DNA of 64,000 bases. It comes from an uncultured Sulfitobacter sp. (GTDB lineage Bacteria > Pseudomonadota > Alphaproteobacteria > Rhodobacterales > Rhodobacteraceae). The notes under the pieces are model-generated. The model saw only the letters and a program-made list of their open reading frames with translations, searched no databases and was not told where the DNA came from. Both the position numbers and the translations under genes were made by a program. Location: the NCBI GenBank assembly GCA_937928635.1, contig CALFWM010000038.1:1-64000 (forward strand), in the 5' to 3' direction. Below are positions 44,884-53,792 of this stretch, in pieces; the stretch's first letter is position 1, and the number at the start of each line of letters is the position of its first letter.

Positions 44884-45232
44884 GTTTACTAATGAACAGA
44901 TGAATGACGTCTTCCATGCCCTCGCCCATGAGACCCGGCGCGAGATTTTGGACCACCTGCGCGATCAACCTGGCCTTGCCGTGGGGGAGCTTGCACAACA
45001 GTTCGACGTGACCCGCATCGCGGTGATGAACCATCTGCGTGTGCTGACACAGGCAGGCCTTGTGACCAGTCAAAAGCAGGGGCGCAGCCGTCATCTTTAT
45101 CTGAACGCCATGCCCATTCAGATGATCTATGAACGCTGGATTGATGGCTATTCGGCCCAATGGCTCGACCGGATGAGCCTGATCAAACAGGTCGCTGAAG
45201 CAGCGGCAAAAAGAACGGACACTGCATCATGA
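44882..45232 (+). CDS. ArsR family transcriptional regulator
   Basis: A 116-residue winged-helix protein. ALAHETRREILDHLRDQPGLAVGEL (shown in part: HETRREILDHL) and FDVTRIAVMNHLRVLTQAGLV are the ArsR DNA-binding helices. No metal-binding cysteines are seen, which fits the subfamily paired with SRPBCC/AHSA1 proteins. Its stop overlaps the next start (ATGA). No ribosome site precedes the ATG, which sits on the palindrome listed separately. Confidence 0.9.
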   Translation: MFTNEQMNDVFHALAHETRREILDHLRDQPGLAVGELAQQFDVTRIAVMNHLRVLTQAGLVTSQKQGRSRHLYLNAMPIQMIYERWIDGYSAQWLDRMSLIKQVAEAAAKRTDTAS

Positions 45233-45744
45233 CACTTGCCCCAAAATCCATCAGCCGCACCTTTATCAATGCACCCATCGACACGGTCTGGTCTACACTT
45301 GTTGCAACGGACAAGCCCCTGCCGTTCTTTTTTGGCGCGATCTGCGACACCAAGGCGGGCCTGATTCCGGGCGAGAAAATGCGCATGGTGCACCCCAACG
45401 GCAAGATCGCGATGGTGGTTGGGGAGGTCTTGGCCTTTGAACCGCCACACCGATATTCCCACACATTTCAGATGACCGACATTGATGAGCCGCCCTGCGT
45501 TGTCACCTATGAACTGGTCGAAAAGGACGGCGGCACAGAGTTCAGCCTGATTATCACGGAGGCCATCGCCGGCAGCAAATTGCACAAGCAGATGGTTGGC
45601 GCGCAAGGTTACATCGCCAAAAATCTCAAGGCCCTGGCCGAAACCGGCACGCCCGCCTTTTACGGTCGCATGGTAAGCAAGCTGGGCCCCGTCATGGCGT
45701 TCTTTGCCAAAAAAAAACAGCGCATTGAAAACTGGCCCTTGTGA
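45229..45744 (+). CDS. SRPBCC / AHSA1 domain protein
   Basis: A 171-residue START-like hydrophobic-ligand-binding protein (activator of Hsp90 ATPase homologue 1-like). KSISRTFINAPIDTVWSTLV at the start and a middle AFEPPHRYSHTF segment are typical. Such proteins often accompany ArsR regulators; the ligand is not known. Translationally coupled to the regulator by a four-base overlap. Confidence 0.86.
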   Translation: MTLAPKSISRTFINAPIDTVWSTLVATDKPLPFFFGAICDTKAGLIPGEKMRMVHPNGKIAMVVGEVLAFEPPHRYSHTFQMTDIDEPPCVVTYELVEKDGGTEFSLIITEAIAGSKLHKQMVGAQGYIAKNLKALAETGTPAFYGRMVSKLGPVMAFFAKKKQRIENWPL

Positions 45745-45758
45745 TCAAAAAAACATTT

Positions 45759-45779
45759 TAGGTCACATATATTGACCTA
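45759..45779. promoter_or_regulatory. Inverted repeat upstream of aminotransferase gene
   Basis: TAGGTCA-N7-TGACCTA, a perfect 7-bp inverted repeat with a 14-base centre-to-centre spacing, 44 bases before the ATG at 45824. It resembles an operator for a dimeric regulator; the regulator is unknown. Confidence 0.5.
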
Positions 45780-45823
45780 TATGCTGAAATCGTGTTCCCC
45801 TGTTGCCAGAGGGGACGAACCAC

Positions 45824-47038
45824 ATGAACTGGACAGAGATATTTGCCACCCGCGCAACCCGCATGAAATCCAGCGAAATTCGCGAACTGCTGAAATTGCT
45901 GGACCAGCCGGATATCATTTCATTTGCCGGGGGTATCCCTGACCCGGACCTGTTTCCCACGGCGGCGTTCCAGACGGCGATCAGCAACGCGCTGTCCCCC
46001 GCAACGCAAACCATAGCGTTGCAGTATTCTGTCTCCGAAGGCTACGGCCCGCTGCGCGACTGGCTTGCGCAGCACATGGGCGGCCTTGGGGTGCCCTGCA
46101 CGCGTGACAATATCCTGATCACCTCAGGGTCGCAGCAGGCGCTGGATTATCTGGGCAAGCTGTTGCTGTCGCCGGGGGATACGGCCTTGCTGACATGGCC
46201 CACATATTTGGGTGCATTGGGCGCGTTCAATGCCTATGAGCCGCAGTATGATCGGTTGGACCCGGGCAGCAATCGCAGCGCTGCGGATTTTGCGGACACT
46301 GCCGCGACAAAGGGCGGGCGGGTCAAGTTTGCCTATGCCTCGGTTGATTTTGCCAATCCGACCGGCCAGACGCTGGACCTTTCCGAACGGCTGGCAGTCC
46401 TGAACCTTGCGGATCAGTTGGACATCGCGGTGATTGAGGACGCGGCCTATCAGGCGTTGCGCTATGACGGTGCGGCAATCCCGCCCATGTTGGCGCTGGA
46501 AATTGAACGCAAGGGCAGCATTGAGGCCTGTCGCACACTGTATTGCGGCAGCTTTTCCAAAACCCTCGCGCCCGGGTTGCGGGTGGGGTGGCTCTGCGGG
46601 GCGGCTGATGCCATTTCGCAGGTCGTACTGATCAAACAGGCGGCTGATCTGCATTCGGCTACATTGAACCAGATGGCCATTGCCGAAGTCGCTGAAAATC
46701 TTTTTGACGATCACACAGCTAAACTGCGCAAAACCTATGCCGCCCGGCGCGACGCAATGCTGGCGGCCTTGTCGGCGCATATGCCAGCGGGCGTGCGTTG
46801 GACAAAACCCGAAGGGGGCATGTTTGTCTGGATGACCTTGCCGCGCGGGATGGACGGGGCCACCCTGCTGGCCCGTGCGCTGAAACATCAAAAGGTTGCC
46901 TTTGTCCCCGGACAGGCCTTTTTCGCGGATGGGTCGGAGGCAAACACCCTGCGGCTGAGTTTCTCACTGGCGGATGAGGCGGAGATTGTCACGGGCATGC
47001 GACGGTTGGGACAGGCGATCCGGCAACTGGCAAGCTAG
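45824..47038 (+). CDS. PLP-dependent class I/II aminotransferase
   Basis: A 404-residue fold-type I aminotransferase of the LysN/MocR-aminotransferase group, without the DNA-binding domain. FAGGIPDPDLFP near the start, ITSGSQQALDYLGKLL and the PLP lysine in YCGSFSKTLAPGLRVGW are conserved. Such enzymes act on 2-aminoadipate, branched-chain or aromatic amino acids; specificity is unknown. GAGGGG lies 10 bases before the ATG at 45824; a TTG seven codons earlier is less likely. An operator-like inverted repeat precedes it. Confidence 0.87.
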   Translation: MNWTEIFATRATRMKSSEIRELLKLLDQPDIISFAGGIPDPDLFPTAAFQTAISNALSPATQTIALQYSVSEGYGPLRDWLAQHMGGLGVPCTRDNILITSGSQQALDYLGKLLLSPGDTALLTWPTYLGALGAFNAYEPQYDRLDPGSNRSAADFADTAATKGGRVKFAYASVDFANPTGQTLDLSERLAVLNLADQLDIAVIEDAAYQALRYDGAAIPPMLALEIERKGSIEACRTLYCGSFSKTLAPGLRVGWLCGAADAISQVVLIKQAADLHSATLNQMAIAEVAENLFDDHTAKLRKTYAARRDAMLAALSAHMPAGVRWTKPEGGMFVWMTLPRGMDGATLLARALKHQKVAFVPGQAFFADGSEANTLRLSFSLADEAEIVTGMRRLGQAIRQLAS

Positions 47039-47120
47039 GCCTCATCCACCTCGGTGAGCTGTCTTCGGCAGGGGGGCGAACCCTATCAACGGCGGCACAA
47101 GCAGCAATTGTTTCTGACCC

Positions 47121-47672
47121 TCAAACCACCTGCAGCAACGTCACATGTGTGTCTCCATACTTTCGTTTGTCGATGCGTTCAAACCCATCGGGCGCGGCCA
47201 TCGGCGCGTTTTCCTCCCAGACGATCAGCGCCTTTGGCGCAAGCCAGCCGCCCGCATGCGCGCTCTCCAGCGTGCGCTGCCCCATGCCCTTGCCATAGGG
47301 CGGATCAAGAAACACCAGATCAAACGCCGCATGGGGCCAAGCGCCGAGCCGCATAGCATCATTGCGCATCAGTGTGGTCTGTTCCGCCACGCCCAGGCTC
47401 GCCACATTCTGCCCAATCAGCTTTTGCGCCGCACGCCCGTTTTCAACAAAACAGACCTCACCCGCCCCGCGTGACAGGGCCTCCAGACCCAGCGCACCGG
47501 TGCCGGCAAACAGGTCAAGCACCCGCGCGCCCTGCACCACATCCATGTGGTTAAGCATAGAAAACAGGCTTTCACGCACCCGGTCTGAGGTAGGGCGCAA
47601 ATGCGCGCCGACATCGCCCTTTCCAACATGGGCAAGCGCACGACCCCGATATGTACCGGCAATGATCCTCAC
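47121..47672 (-). CDS. rsmD: 16S rRNA (guanine966-N2)-methyltransferase
   Basis: A 183-residue SAM-dependent methyltransferase that modifies G966 of 16S rRNA. MRIIAGTYRGRAL at the start, VLDLFAGTGALGLEALSRGA (SAM motif) and FLDPPYGKG (catalytic DPPY) identify it. Its ATG overlaps the stop of the ferredoxin-reductase gene by four bases. Length and motif spacing are normal. Confidence 0.92.
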   Translation of the reverse strand: MRIIAGTYRGRALAHVGKGDVGAHLRPTSDRVRESLFSMLNHMDVVQGARVLDLFAGTGALGLEALSRGAGEVCFVENGRAAQKLIGQNVASLGVAEQTTLMRNDAMRLGAWPHAAFDLVFLDPPYGKGMGQRTLESAHAGGWLAPKALIVWEENAPMAAPDGFERIDKRKYGDTHVTLLQVV

Positions 47673-48880
47673 GCTTTCAAAAGCGCTTTCAGGTCTGTTT
47701 CCGGGTCTGCGATGGCCTCGGGCGCGGGTGATTTACCGCCTTCAATCAGCCGCTTGCCGACCATATAGCCGCGCGGATCATTCATCGCATCCACCGCCAG
47801 CAAGGTCTGGCCACGATAGTACCAGAACGCCACGCTGTCGGCATCGGTGACACGCGTCACCACATGATCATACCCGGTATTCAACCCGGCAATCTGCAGC
47901 TTTACATCGTACTGATCTGACCAGAACCACGGCTTGGCAAGATACGCCTTGCTGGCCCCCATCAGATTTTCCGCCACCACTTCGGCCTGATCAATGGCAT
48001 TTGGTACGGACTCCAACCGGATACGGCCACCTTGATACGGGAAGGATGTGCAATCCCCGGCGGCCCAGATGTGCCGCGCACTTGTGCGCCCCTGCCCATC
48101 GACCCTGATGCCATTTTCGATCTCCAGCCCTGCCGCCTCTGCCAATGCGATATCGGGCGTGATGCCAACGCCCGCAATTACAAAATCTGCTGTCACTGTG
48201 CTGCCATCACTCAACATGGCCCCGGTGACAGAGCCCTCACCCAACAACCGCTCCAGCCCGACACCTTCGCGAATGTCCACACCGTTTGCGCGGTGCAGCT
48301 TGCGAAAGAAATCGCTGGTCTGAGGTGCGGCGACCCGTTGCAAAATCCGCTTGGCGGCTTCCACCAGGGTCACGTTCAATCCCAGCTTGGATGCGACCGC
48401 TGCTGCCTCCAACCCGATATAGCCACCGCCCACAATCAGTACACTCGCGCCTTTCACAAACCGCGGGCCCATCGCATCGACATCTGCCAGATCACGCACC
48501 ATATGCACGCCATCCAGGGCACCCCCGATGCCGATGGGCAAGCGGCGCGGGACGGACCCGGTGGTCAGCACCAGATCGTCATAGGCCAGCACCTCATCCC
48601 CAAGGGTGATCGTCTGCGCGCCCGCGTCAATCCCGGTAACCCGTGCGTCCATGCGCAGGTCAATCTCGTGATCTGCATAAAACGCCTCGGGTCGCAGAAA
48701 CAGACGCTCCAGCGCCATATCCCCCAGCAAATATGCCTTGCTGAGCGGTGGGCGTTGATAGGGCGGCACAGGTTCTGCCCCGATCAGGGTGATTTTCCCC
48801 TCAAACCCGCCATTTCGCAGCTTGGCCACACAAGAAGACCCGGCCTGCCCTGCCCCCACAACAACTACATGCCCCACCAT
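47669..48880 (-). CDS. NAD(P)/FAD-dependent ferredoxin reductase-like protein
   Basis: A 403-residue FAD/NAD(P) pyridine nucleotide-disulfide-fold reductase of the putidaredoxin/rubredoxin reductase type. VVVGAGQAGSSCVAKL binds FAD, VLIVGGGYIGLEAAAVASKLG binds NAD(P)H, and IWAAGDCTSFP is the C-terminal FAD contact. It has no redox-active CxxxxC pair, so it most likely passes electrons to a ferredoxin. No ferredoxin or P450 gene is adjacent; the divergent neighbour is a peroxiredoxin. Confidence 0.87.
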   Translation of the reverse strand: MVGHVVVVGAGQAGSSCVAKLRNGGFEGKITLIGAEPVPPYQRPPLSKAYLLGDMALERLFLRPEAFYADHEIDLRMDARVTGIDAGAQTITLGDEVLAYDDLVLTTGSVPRRLPIGIGGALDGVHMVRDLADVDAMGPRFVKGASVLIVGGGYIGLEAAAVASKLGLNVTLVEAAKRILQRVAAPQTSDFFRKLHRANGVDIREGVGLERLLGEGSVTGAMLSDGSTVTADFVIAGVGITPDIALAEAAGLEIENGIRVDGQGRTSARHIWAAGDCTSFPYQGGRIRLESVPNAIDQAEVVAENLMGASKAYLAKPWFWSDQYDVKLQIAGLNTGYDHVVTRVTDADSVAFWYYRGQTLLAVDAMNDPRGYMVGKRLIEGGKSPAPEAIADPETDLKALLKA

Positions 48881-48965
48881 CGCACTCCGAATTGACTGGT
48901 CCTACCTGTGCGACAAACCTATATGGAGGGCAACGCCAAACACAATCATACGAAAGGTCTAAACC

Positions 48966-49454
48966 ATGACAATTTCCCAAGGTGACACCCTGCCCGATGC
49001 AACACTTGTTGAACTGGGCGCGGAAGGCCCGGCTCCGGTGCAGATCGCAGATAAACTCAAGGACCGCAAAGTGGTTCTGTTCGCCGTTCCTGGTGCCTTT
49101 ACCCCAACCTGTCATTCGGCCCATGTGCCCAGCTTTATGCGGACCAAAGATCAGTTTGATGCAAAGGGCGTGGACGAAATAATCTGCCTGTCCTGCAACG
49201 ACCCCTTTGTGATGAAAGCCTGGGGTGAGGCCACGGGCGCTGCTGCTGCGGGCATCACGATGCTGGCCGACGCGCAATCCGAATTCACCAAGGCCATTGG
49301 CATGGATTTTGACGCCCCCCCGGCCGGGCTTGTCGCACGGTCAAAGCGCTACGCAATGTTGGTGGATGACGGCAAGGTGACGCTGTTTCAACCCGAAGAA
49401 AACCCAGGCGTCTGCGAAGTTTCCGGCGGCGAGGCCCTGCTGGACAGCATGTAA
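48966..49454 (+). CDS. Peroxiredoxin (Prx5-like)
   Basis: A 162-residue thiol peroxidase. PGAFTPTCHSAHVPSF (about residues 42-57) holds the peroxidatic cysteine, preceded by the conserved KVVLFAVPG. The family reduces hydrogen peroxide and alkyl hydroperoxides, often using glutaredoxin and glutathione. A CLSCNDPFVM segment carries further Cys. GAAAGG lies 6-11 bases before the ATG. It is divergent from the reductase gene and its stop faces a triple-hairpin array. Confidence 0.9.
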   Translation: MTISQGDTLPDATLVELGAEGPAPVQIADKLKDRKVVLFAVPGAFTPTCHSAHVPSFMRTKDQFDAKGVDEIICLSCNDPFVMKAWGEATGAAAAGITMLADAQSEFTKAIGMDFDAPPAGLVARSKRYAMLVDDGKVTLFQPEENPGVCEVSGGEALLDSM

Positions 49455-49465
49455 GACACAGCCCG

Positions 49466-49554
49466 AAGGTTCGGGGGTTACCCCCCGGACCTTTGCGCCA
49501 GCCGGCACGCGAAAATTTTAAAATTTTCGCACCGGACTTTTCGAAAAGTCCGGT
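49466..49554. repeat. Array of three hairpins between convergent genes
   Basis: Stem 49466-49477/49482-49493 (one G-T pair), then two perfect palindromes placed head to tail: 49509-49530 (GCGAAAATTTT and complement) and 49531-49554 (ACCGGACTTTTC and complement), with no base between them. It separates peroxiredoxin from the converging phhB and probably ends both transcripts. Confidence 0.8.
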
Positions 49555-49561
49555 CTAGGGC

Positions 49562-49864
49562 TCACGCCGCTTCAAACAATCCATCCATTTTGCGCGCCAG
49601 TTTGGCATCCAGCGTGCCCAATCCGCCCACATCATGCGTTGTCAGCGTGACAGTCACCCGGTTGTACGTGTTCTGCCATTCCGGATGATGGTTCCATTTT
49701 TCTGCCCAAAGCGCTGCGCGGGCCATCCAGCCAAATGCATCCGCAAAATCGGCAAACCGGTAGGTTTTCACAATCGCATCCCGGCCCTCCACCATAGCCC
49801 AACCCGCCTCAAACAGCGGGTCGAGCAAGGGTCCACGGGTTTCTTCACTTAGCAATTCGCTCAT
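49562..49864 (-). CDS. phhB: Pterin-4a-carbinolamine dehydratase
   Basis: A 100-residue protein that dehydrates 4a-hydroxytetrahydrobiopterin for cofactor recycling. The catalytic motif [20 protein letters not shown] (shown in part: [22 protein letters not shown]) is intact. No phenylalanine hydroxylase gene is nearby, so the pterin partner is unknown. Its ATG overlaps the DUF482 stop (ATGA), making it the last gene of a minus-strand operon. Confidence 0.92.
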   Translation of the reverse strand: MSELLSEETRGPLLDPLFEAGWAMVEGRDAIVKTYRFADFADAFGWMARAALWAEKWNHHPEWQNTYNRVTVTLTTHDVGGLGTLDAKLARKMDGLFEAA

Positions 49865-51045
49865 TCCTGTTCCTCAACCTGTGCCTTTCGAAACGGACCG
49901 TAGTCCGTCAAAATCTCAATCTCTTCCTCCACGGCGGCTGTCTCCGCCTCCAGATATTCACCCACCGCACGGGCAAACCCGGCATCCCGCATCCAATGCA
50001 GGGACCATGTCGGCGTGGGCAGATAGCCGCGCGCCAGTTTGTGCTCTCCTTGTGCACCAGCCTCTACCGTGCTCAGCCCCATTTCAATCGCGATATCAAC
50101 CGCGCGGTAATAGCACAGCTCAAAATGCAGGCAGGGGTGATGCTGCGTGCAGCCCCAGTATCGCCCAAAAAGGGCATCCGCCCCAATAAAGTTCAACGCA
50201 CCGGCAATCCACCGCCCATCCCGCTGTGCCAGCACCAGCGCAATATCATCGCGCAGCACCTCCTGCGCGATATCGAAAAACTGGCGCGTCAAATAGGGCG
50301 ATCCCCATTTGCGCTGGCCCGTATCCTGATAAAACACCCAAAACGCATCCCAGTGCTCCGGCAGGATCTGATCGCCGGTAAACGTCTGGATCTCTCCGCC
50401 AAACCGCTGCGCCTGCGCGCGTTCCTTGCGGATGTTCTTGCGTTTGCGCGAATTGAGGCTGGTGAGGAAGCCATCAAAATCCTGATAGCCGTGATTTTGC
50501 CAGTGAAATTGCTGGCTCTTGCGCGCCATCATGCCCAGCTTTGTTGCACCCGCGACCTCCGCTTCGGTGCAAAACGTGGCATGCAGAGAGGACAAGCCAT
50601 TGTTCTGCGTCAGTTGCATCGCACCCTGCACTAGGGCGGCAAATCCAGTGTCTTCAAACCCAGGCCGCGTCAAAAACCGCCGGCCCGTCGCCGGAGTGTG
50701 GGGCACTGCAATCTGTAGTTTGGGGTAATATTGCCCGCCCGCACGTTCATAGGCATGCGCCCATGAATGATCAAAAATGTATTCGCCCTGACTGTGGGAT
50801 TTTGCATAAAGCGGGGCAACGGCGATGATCTGCCCCGCCACACTGGCACACAGGTACTGCGGCTGCCAACCGGTGCCGGGGCCCACACTGCCGCTGTCCT
50901 CAAGCGCAGAGAGAAACCTGAACGTCGTGAACGGATCTTTCGCACGCAGACCCGGTTGCACCTCGGGACAGGCACAGGCATCCCAATCGACCTGCCCGAT
51001 GTCCGTGATCCGCGGCACCACTCTGATCTCAATTTCCTGCGCCAT
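49861..51045 (-). CDS. DUF482/COG3146 GNAT-fold protein
   Basis: A 394-residue member of the COG3146 (DUF482) family, distantly related to FemAB/GNAT acyltransferases. [15 protein letters not shown] near residue 207 and [21 protein letters not shown] (shown in part: [15 protein letters not shown]) are typical. Biochemical activity is not established; peptidoglycan or amino-acyl transfer has been suggested for the fold. The ATG at 51045 is one codon after a GTG. It overlaps phhB and lies 49 bases downstream of the GDPD gene. Confidence 0.85.
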   Translation of the reverse strand: MAQEIEIRVVPRITDIGQVDWDACACPEVQPGLRAKDPFTTFRFLSALEDSGSVGPGTGWQPQYLCASVAGQIIAVAPLYAKSHSQGEYIFDHSWAHAYERAGGQYYPKLQIAVPHTPATGRRFLTRPGFEDTGFAALVQGAMQLTQNNGLSSLHATFCTEAEVAGATKLGMMARKSQQFHWQNHGYQDFDGFLTSLNSRKRKNIRKERAQAQRFGGEIQTFTGDQILPEHWDAFWVFYQDTGQRKWGSPYLTRQFFDIAQEVLRDDIALVLAQRDGRWIAGALNFIGADALFGRYWGCTQHHPCLHFELCYYRAVDIAIEMGLSTVEAGAQGEHKLARGYLPTPTWSLHWMRDAGFARAVGEYLEAETAAVEEEIEILTDYGPFRKAQVEEQE

Positions 51046-51094
51046 CACCTGTCCCGGCTACCTGCCTTATCATCTGTGGCGCACCACGTGAGGA

Positions 51095-51856
51095 TCAAGA
51101 CGGTAACGCCGCGTGATACCCTTCAAAGGTGATATTATCTGCAATCTGGCGGGCTTGTGACTCTCCTGCCTGACTTTTTACGGTCCAGCAACAGATCATG
51201 GCCCCCTGCGCTTTCAGCTCTGCAACGCGCGGGCGGTCCAGGTCATCCCATTCGTGGCTGATAAAAGACGCGGCCACCCGGTCATAATCAGGAATGGCGC
51301 GCAGGGTGTCACAGATTGCCGCACTTAACGGCCAGCTATCAGGGCGATAGGCGCTGGTGACCAACCCGCGCGGCACGTCAGGCAACACCTCCATCATGCA
51401 AGCCACGCTATGCGGATTAAACGACATCACCGCTACAGCACCATCGTAGCCCCTAAGCGCATTCGCCGTTGCGGCCTCCAGCGCGCCGACCTTCGATCCC
51501 ATCGCACCATCCTGATCCTTTATTTCGACCAGCAGGGGTGCCCGGCCACCAACAAGGGTCAACACCTCCGTGAGGTCGGGAATCCTCTCATCATTACCCG
51601 TCAAGGTGACCCTCGATAACGCCGCAGCTGTCTGTTGTCGCACCACGCCGGTTTGCCCGGTCAGCCGGTCCAACCTGTAGTCATGAAACACCATTGCGAC
51701 ACCATCAGCACTCAACTGCACGTCAATTTCAATGCCATAGCCCGCGTCAATTGCCGCGGTGATCGCTGCACGGCTGTTTTCGGGCCGTCCTTGCGTCACG
51801 TCGTGAAACCCACGGTGCGCAAGAGGCTGGCTATAAAAGGAGCGGGGAAGCGTCAT
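51095..51856 (-). CDS. Glycerophosphodiester phosphodiesterase family protein
   Basis: A 253-residue TIM-barrel phosphodiesterase that hydrolyses glycerophosphodiesters to glycerol-3-phosphate and alcohol. AHRGFHDVTQGRPENSRAA (catalytic His-Arg, Glu) and IEIDVQLSADGVAMVFHDYRL (shown in part: EIDVQLSADG, VFHDYRLDRLT) match the family. There is no signal peptide, so a cytoplasmic location is likely. Its start overlaps the RidA stop (4 bases). In marine bacteria such enzymes can recycle membrane lipids. Confidence 0.9.
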   Translation of the reverse strand: MTLPRSFYSQPLAHRGFHDVTQGRPENSRAAITAAIDAGYGIEIDVQLSADGVAMVFHDYRLDRLTGQTGVVRQQTAAALSRVTLTGNDERIPDLTEVLTLVGGRAPLLVEIKDQDGAMGSKVGALEAATANALRGYDGAVAVMSFNPHSVACMMEVLPDVPRGLVTSAYRPDSWPLSAAICDTLRAIPDYDRVAASFISHEWDDLDRPRVAELKAQGAMICCWTVKSQAGESQARQIADNITFEGYHAALPS

Positions 51857-52311
51857 TTGATCACAAATATGCCTTCAATTTCGACCGCCACGCCAAAGGG
51901 CAGCGACGCCGCCGACACCGCAGAGCGGGAATGACGCCCAGCATCGCCCAGCGCCTCAACCAGAAAATCAGACGCACCATTAATCACCTTGGGCTGATCG
52001 CCAAAATCTGCGGTGGAGTTGACAAATCCCGTCAGTTTCACCACCCGTTCCAGGCGTTCGATGTCGCCGCCACAGGCCGCTTTGACCTGCGCAAGCAGAC
52101 TGATCGCACAGGCCTTGGCCGCTGCCGCGCCTGCCTCGGCATCCATGTCCGCGCCAAGTTTTCCGGTGATCATGCCATCCGGCCCGCTGGAAATCTGACC
52201 GGACACGTAAATCGCGCTGCCCACCTGCACAAAGGGCACGTAATTGGCCGCAGGCGCGGGGGCATCCGGCAGGGTAACGCCCAGTTCAGCAAGACGAGAG
52301 GTGATAGACAT
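51853..52311 (-). CDS. RidA family protein
   Basis: A 152-residue Rid/YjgF-family protein that may deaminate reactive enamine/imine intermediates. YVPFVQVGSAIYVSGQIS at the start and the C-terminal SLPFGVAVEIEGIFVI are family landmarks; the catalytic Arg near residue 125 in GRHSRSAVSAASLP fits an active RidA-like subgroup. GGAG lies 9 bases before the ATG at 52311. It is the first gene of the RidA-GDPD-DUF482-PhhB series. Confidence 0.87.
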   Translation of the reverse strand: MSITSRLAELGVTLPDAPAPAANYVPFVQVGSAIYVSGQISSGPDGMITGKLGADMDAEAGAAAAKACAISLLAQVKAACGGDIERLERVVKLTGFVNSTADFGDQPKVINGASDFLVEALGDAGRHSRSAVSAASLPFGVAVEIEGIFVIK

Positions 52312-52341
52312 AGGGAGGTGCTCCTTGTGAGATAGTTTCAC

Positions 52342-52481
52342 AAGGACGCTAGCGATAATGTCGTCTGATCAAAAGACCTATAGCGTTTTCCAAATAGCTT
52401 AAAGCAACGCGCGTCACGTAACGCGTTGAAATCTTTGATTTCACACTACATCACGTGATCCGGTTTCTGTCAAAAAACGCT
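52342..52481. other. Short intergenic region with distal inverted repeats
   Basis: Holds GCGTTTT (52384-52390) and its complement AAAACGC (52474-52480), and CAACGCG/CGCGTTG (near 52405-52428). The region lies between the HlyD stop and the RidA start, so these may include the terminator of the secretion operon. No gene is seen. Confidence 0.4.
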
Positions 52482-53792
52482 TTAACTTTCGCGCATCGCC
52501 CGCGCAAAATAATCGCGCATGGGTTTGACAAGATAGGCCAGCGGTGTGCGATCCCGCGTGCGAATGAAGGCCTCAACCGGCATGCCCGGCAGCAAAATCG
52601 CGCCTTCGGCCAGTTTGTCCATTTCACCGGGGTTCAGCGTGATTTCTGCACGGAAATAGGACAGGCCGGTGTTTTGCTCTTCAATCGCATCGGCAGAGAT
52701 TTGCATGACCTGTCCGACCAGTTCTGGCGTGGTGCGTTGATCCAGAGCGGACATGCGCAGATTAACCTGCTGGCCGACGACAATTTGATCAACGTCATTG
52801 GGCTGCACCCGCGCGGCAATCACCAACGGGCGGTCTTGTGGCACAAGAAACATCAAAGGCTCTGCGGCGCGCACCACGGATCGGGGGGTTTGGACCTGCA
52901 AATTGTAGATCAACCCGGAAACGGGCGCGCGGATGTCCAGTTGGTCAATTTCGGCCTTCAACGCGCGGCGGCGTTCCACCAGTTCCAGCTCACGATAGCG
53001 CAGATCACGCAAGTTGGAGATCGCTTCCTCGCGCCCCGCGGTGCCAAGGCGCAGCATTTCGATATCAATCTCAGTGCTGCGTTCCTCCGCCTGTGCCTTG
53101 CCAGCGGCAAGTTCGCCAATCTGGCCACGCAACCGGGCCTGTTCCCGTTGCAGGTTCAAAACGGAACTGGCCTGCGCCAATCCGCGCTCCAGCAGCTTTT
53201 CCTGATTGCCCAGTTCAACTTCGATCAGTTCCAGCTGTCGGCTCAGCGAGTCCTCCTGCGCCTCTACACCGCCAACTTGCGCGGCAATCTGATCACGTCG
53301 TTTGCCCATCTGTTCAATCTCGCGCGCCACCGATTCCTGACGTGCCATAAACAGGTTTTGCTGCCCGCCCATCAGTTCTTTGATGTCCGGGTTCTTGTCA
53401 CCCATATCAAGCAGCTCTGGGTCAAATGAGATTTCCTGTTTCTCATCACGCTGTGCCTCAAGGCGGCCGCGACGTGCCATAAGCTCAAACAACTGTCCCT
53501 CTGCAATGGCCAGTTGTGAGGCCAGCTCTTGTGGATCAAGCTGCAACAGGAGGTCGCCAGCCTCAACCGCGTCACCGTCATCCACCAGAATGGTTGCAAC
53601 CACGCCGCCGTTCTGATGTTGAACAATCTGACGGTTACGATCGACCTCAATCCGGCCTGTGGCCACCACCGCACCTGCGATTTCCGACCGCACAGCCCAG
53701 GTGCCAAACCCCCCAAACAGCACCAACAACCCCAGAAAGCCCAACACAACAGGCCGGGTTGCGGACCAACGATTCTTTGATGATTTGCTCAT
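52482..53792 (-). CDS. Type I secretion periplasmic adaptor (HlyD family)
   Basis: A 436-residue membrane-fusion protein. One transmembrane segment near residues 13-33 (PVVLGFLGLLVLFGGFGTWAV) precedes a lipoyl-like part (GGVVATILVDDGDAVEAGD), a long coiled coil (about 95-290), and a C-terminal beta domain ending in a T1SS-type AYLVKPMRDYFARAM. It connects the inner-membrane ABC exporter with an outer-membrane TolC protein. The start overlaps the ABC exporter stop (ATGA), so the pair is an operon. No TolC or cargo gene is adjacent. Confidence 0.9.
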   Translation of the reverse strand: MSKSSKNRWSATRPVVLGFLGLLVLFGGFGTWAVRSEIAGAVVATGRIEVDRNRQIVQHQNGGVVATILVDDGDAVEAGDLLLQLDPQELASQLAIAEGQLFELMARRGRLEAQRDEKQEISFDPELLDMGDKNPDIKELMGGQQNLFMARQESVAREIEQMGKRRDQIAAQVGGVEAQEDSLSRQLELIEVELGNQEKLLERGLAQASSVLNLQREQARLRGQIGELAAGKAQAEERSTEIDIEMLRLGTAGREEAISNLRDLRYRELELVERRRALKAEIDQLDIRAPVSGLIYNLQVQTPRSVVRAAEPLMFLVPQDRPLVIAARVQPNDVDQIVVGQQVNLRMSALDQRTTPELVGQVMQISADAIEEQNTGLSYFRAEITLNPGEMDKLAEGAILLPGMPVEAFIRTRDRTPLAYLVKPMRDYFARAMRES

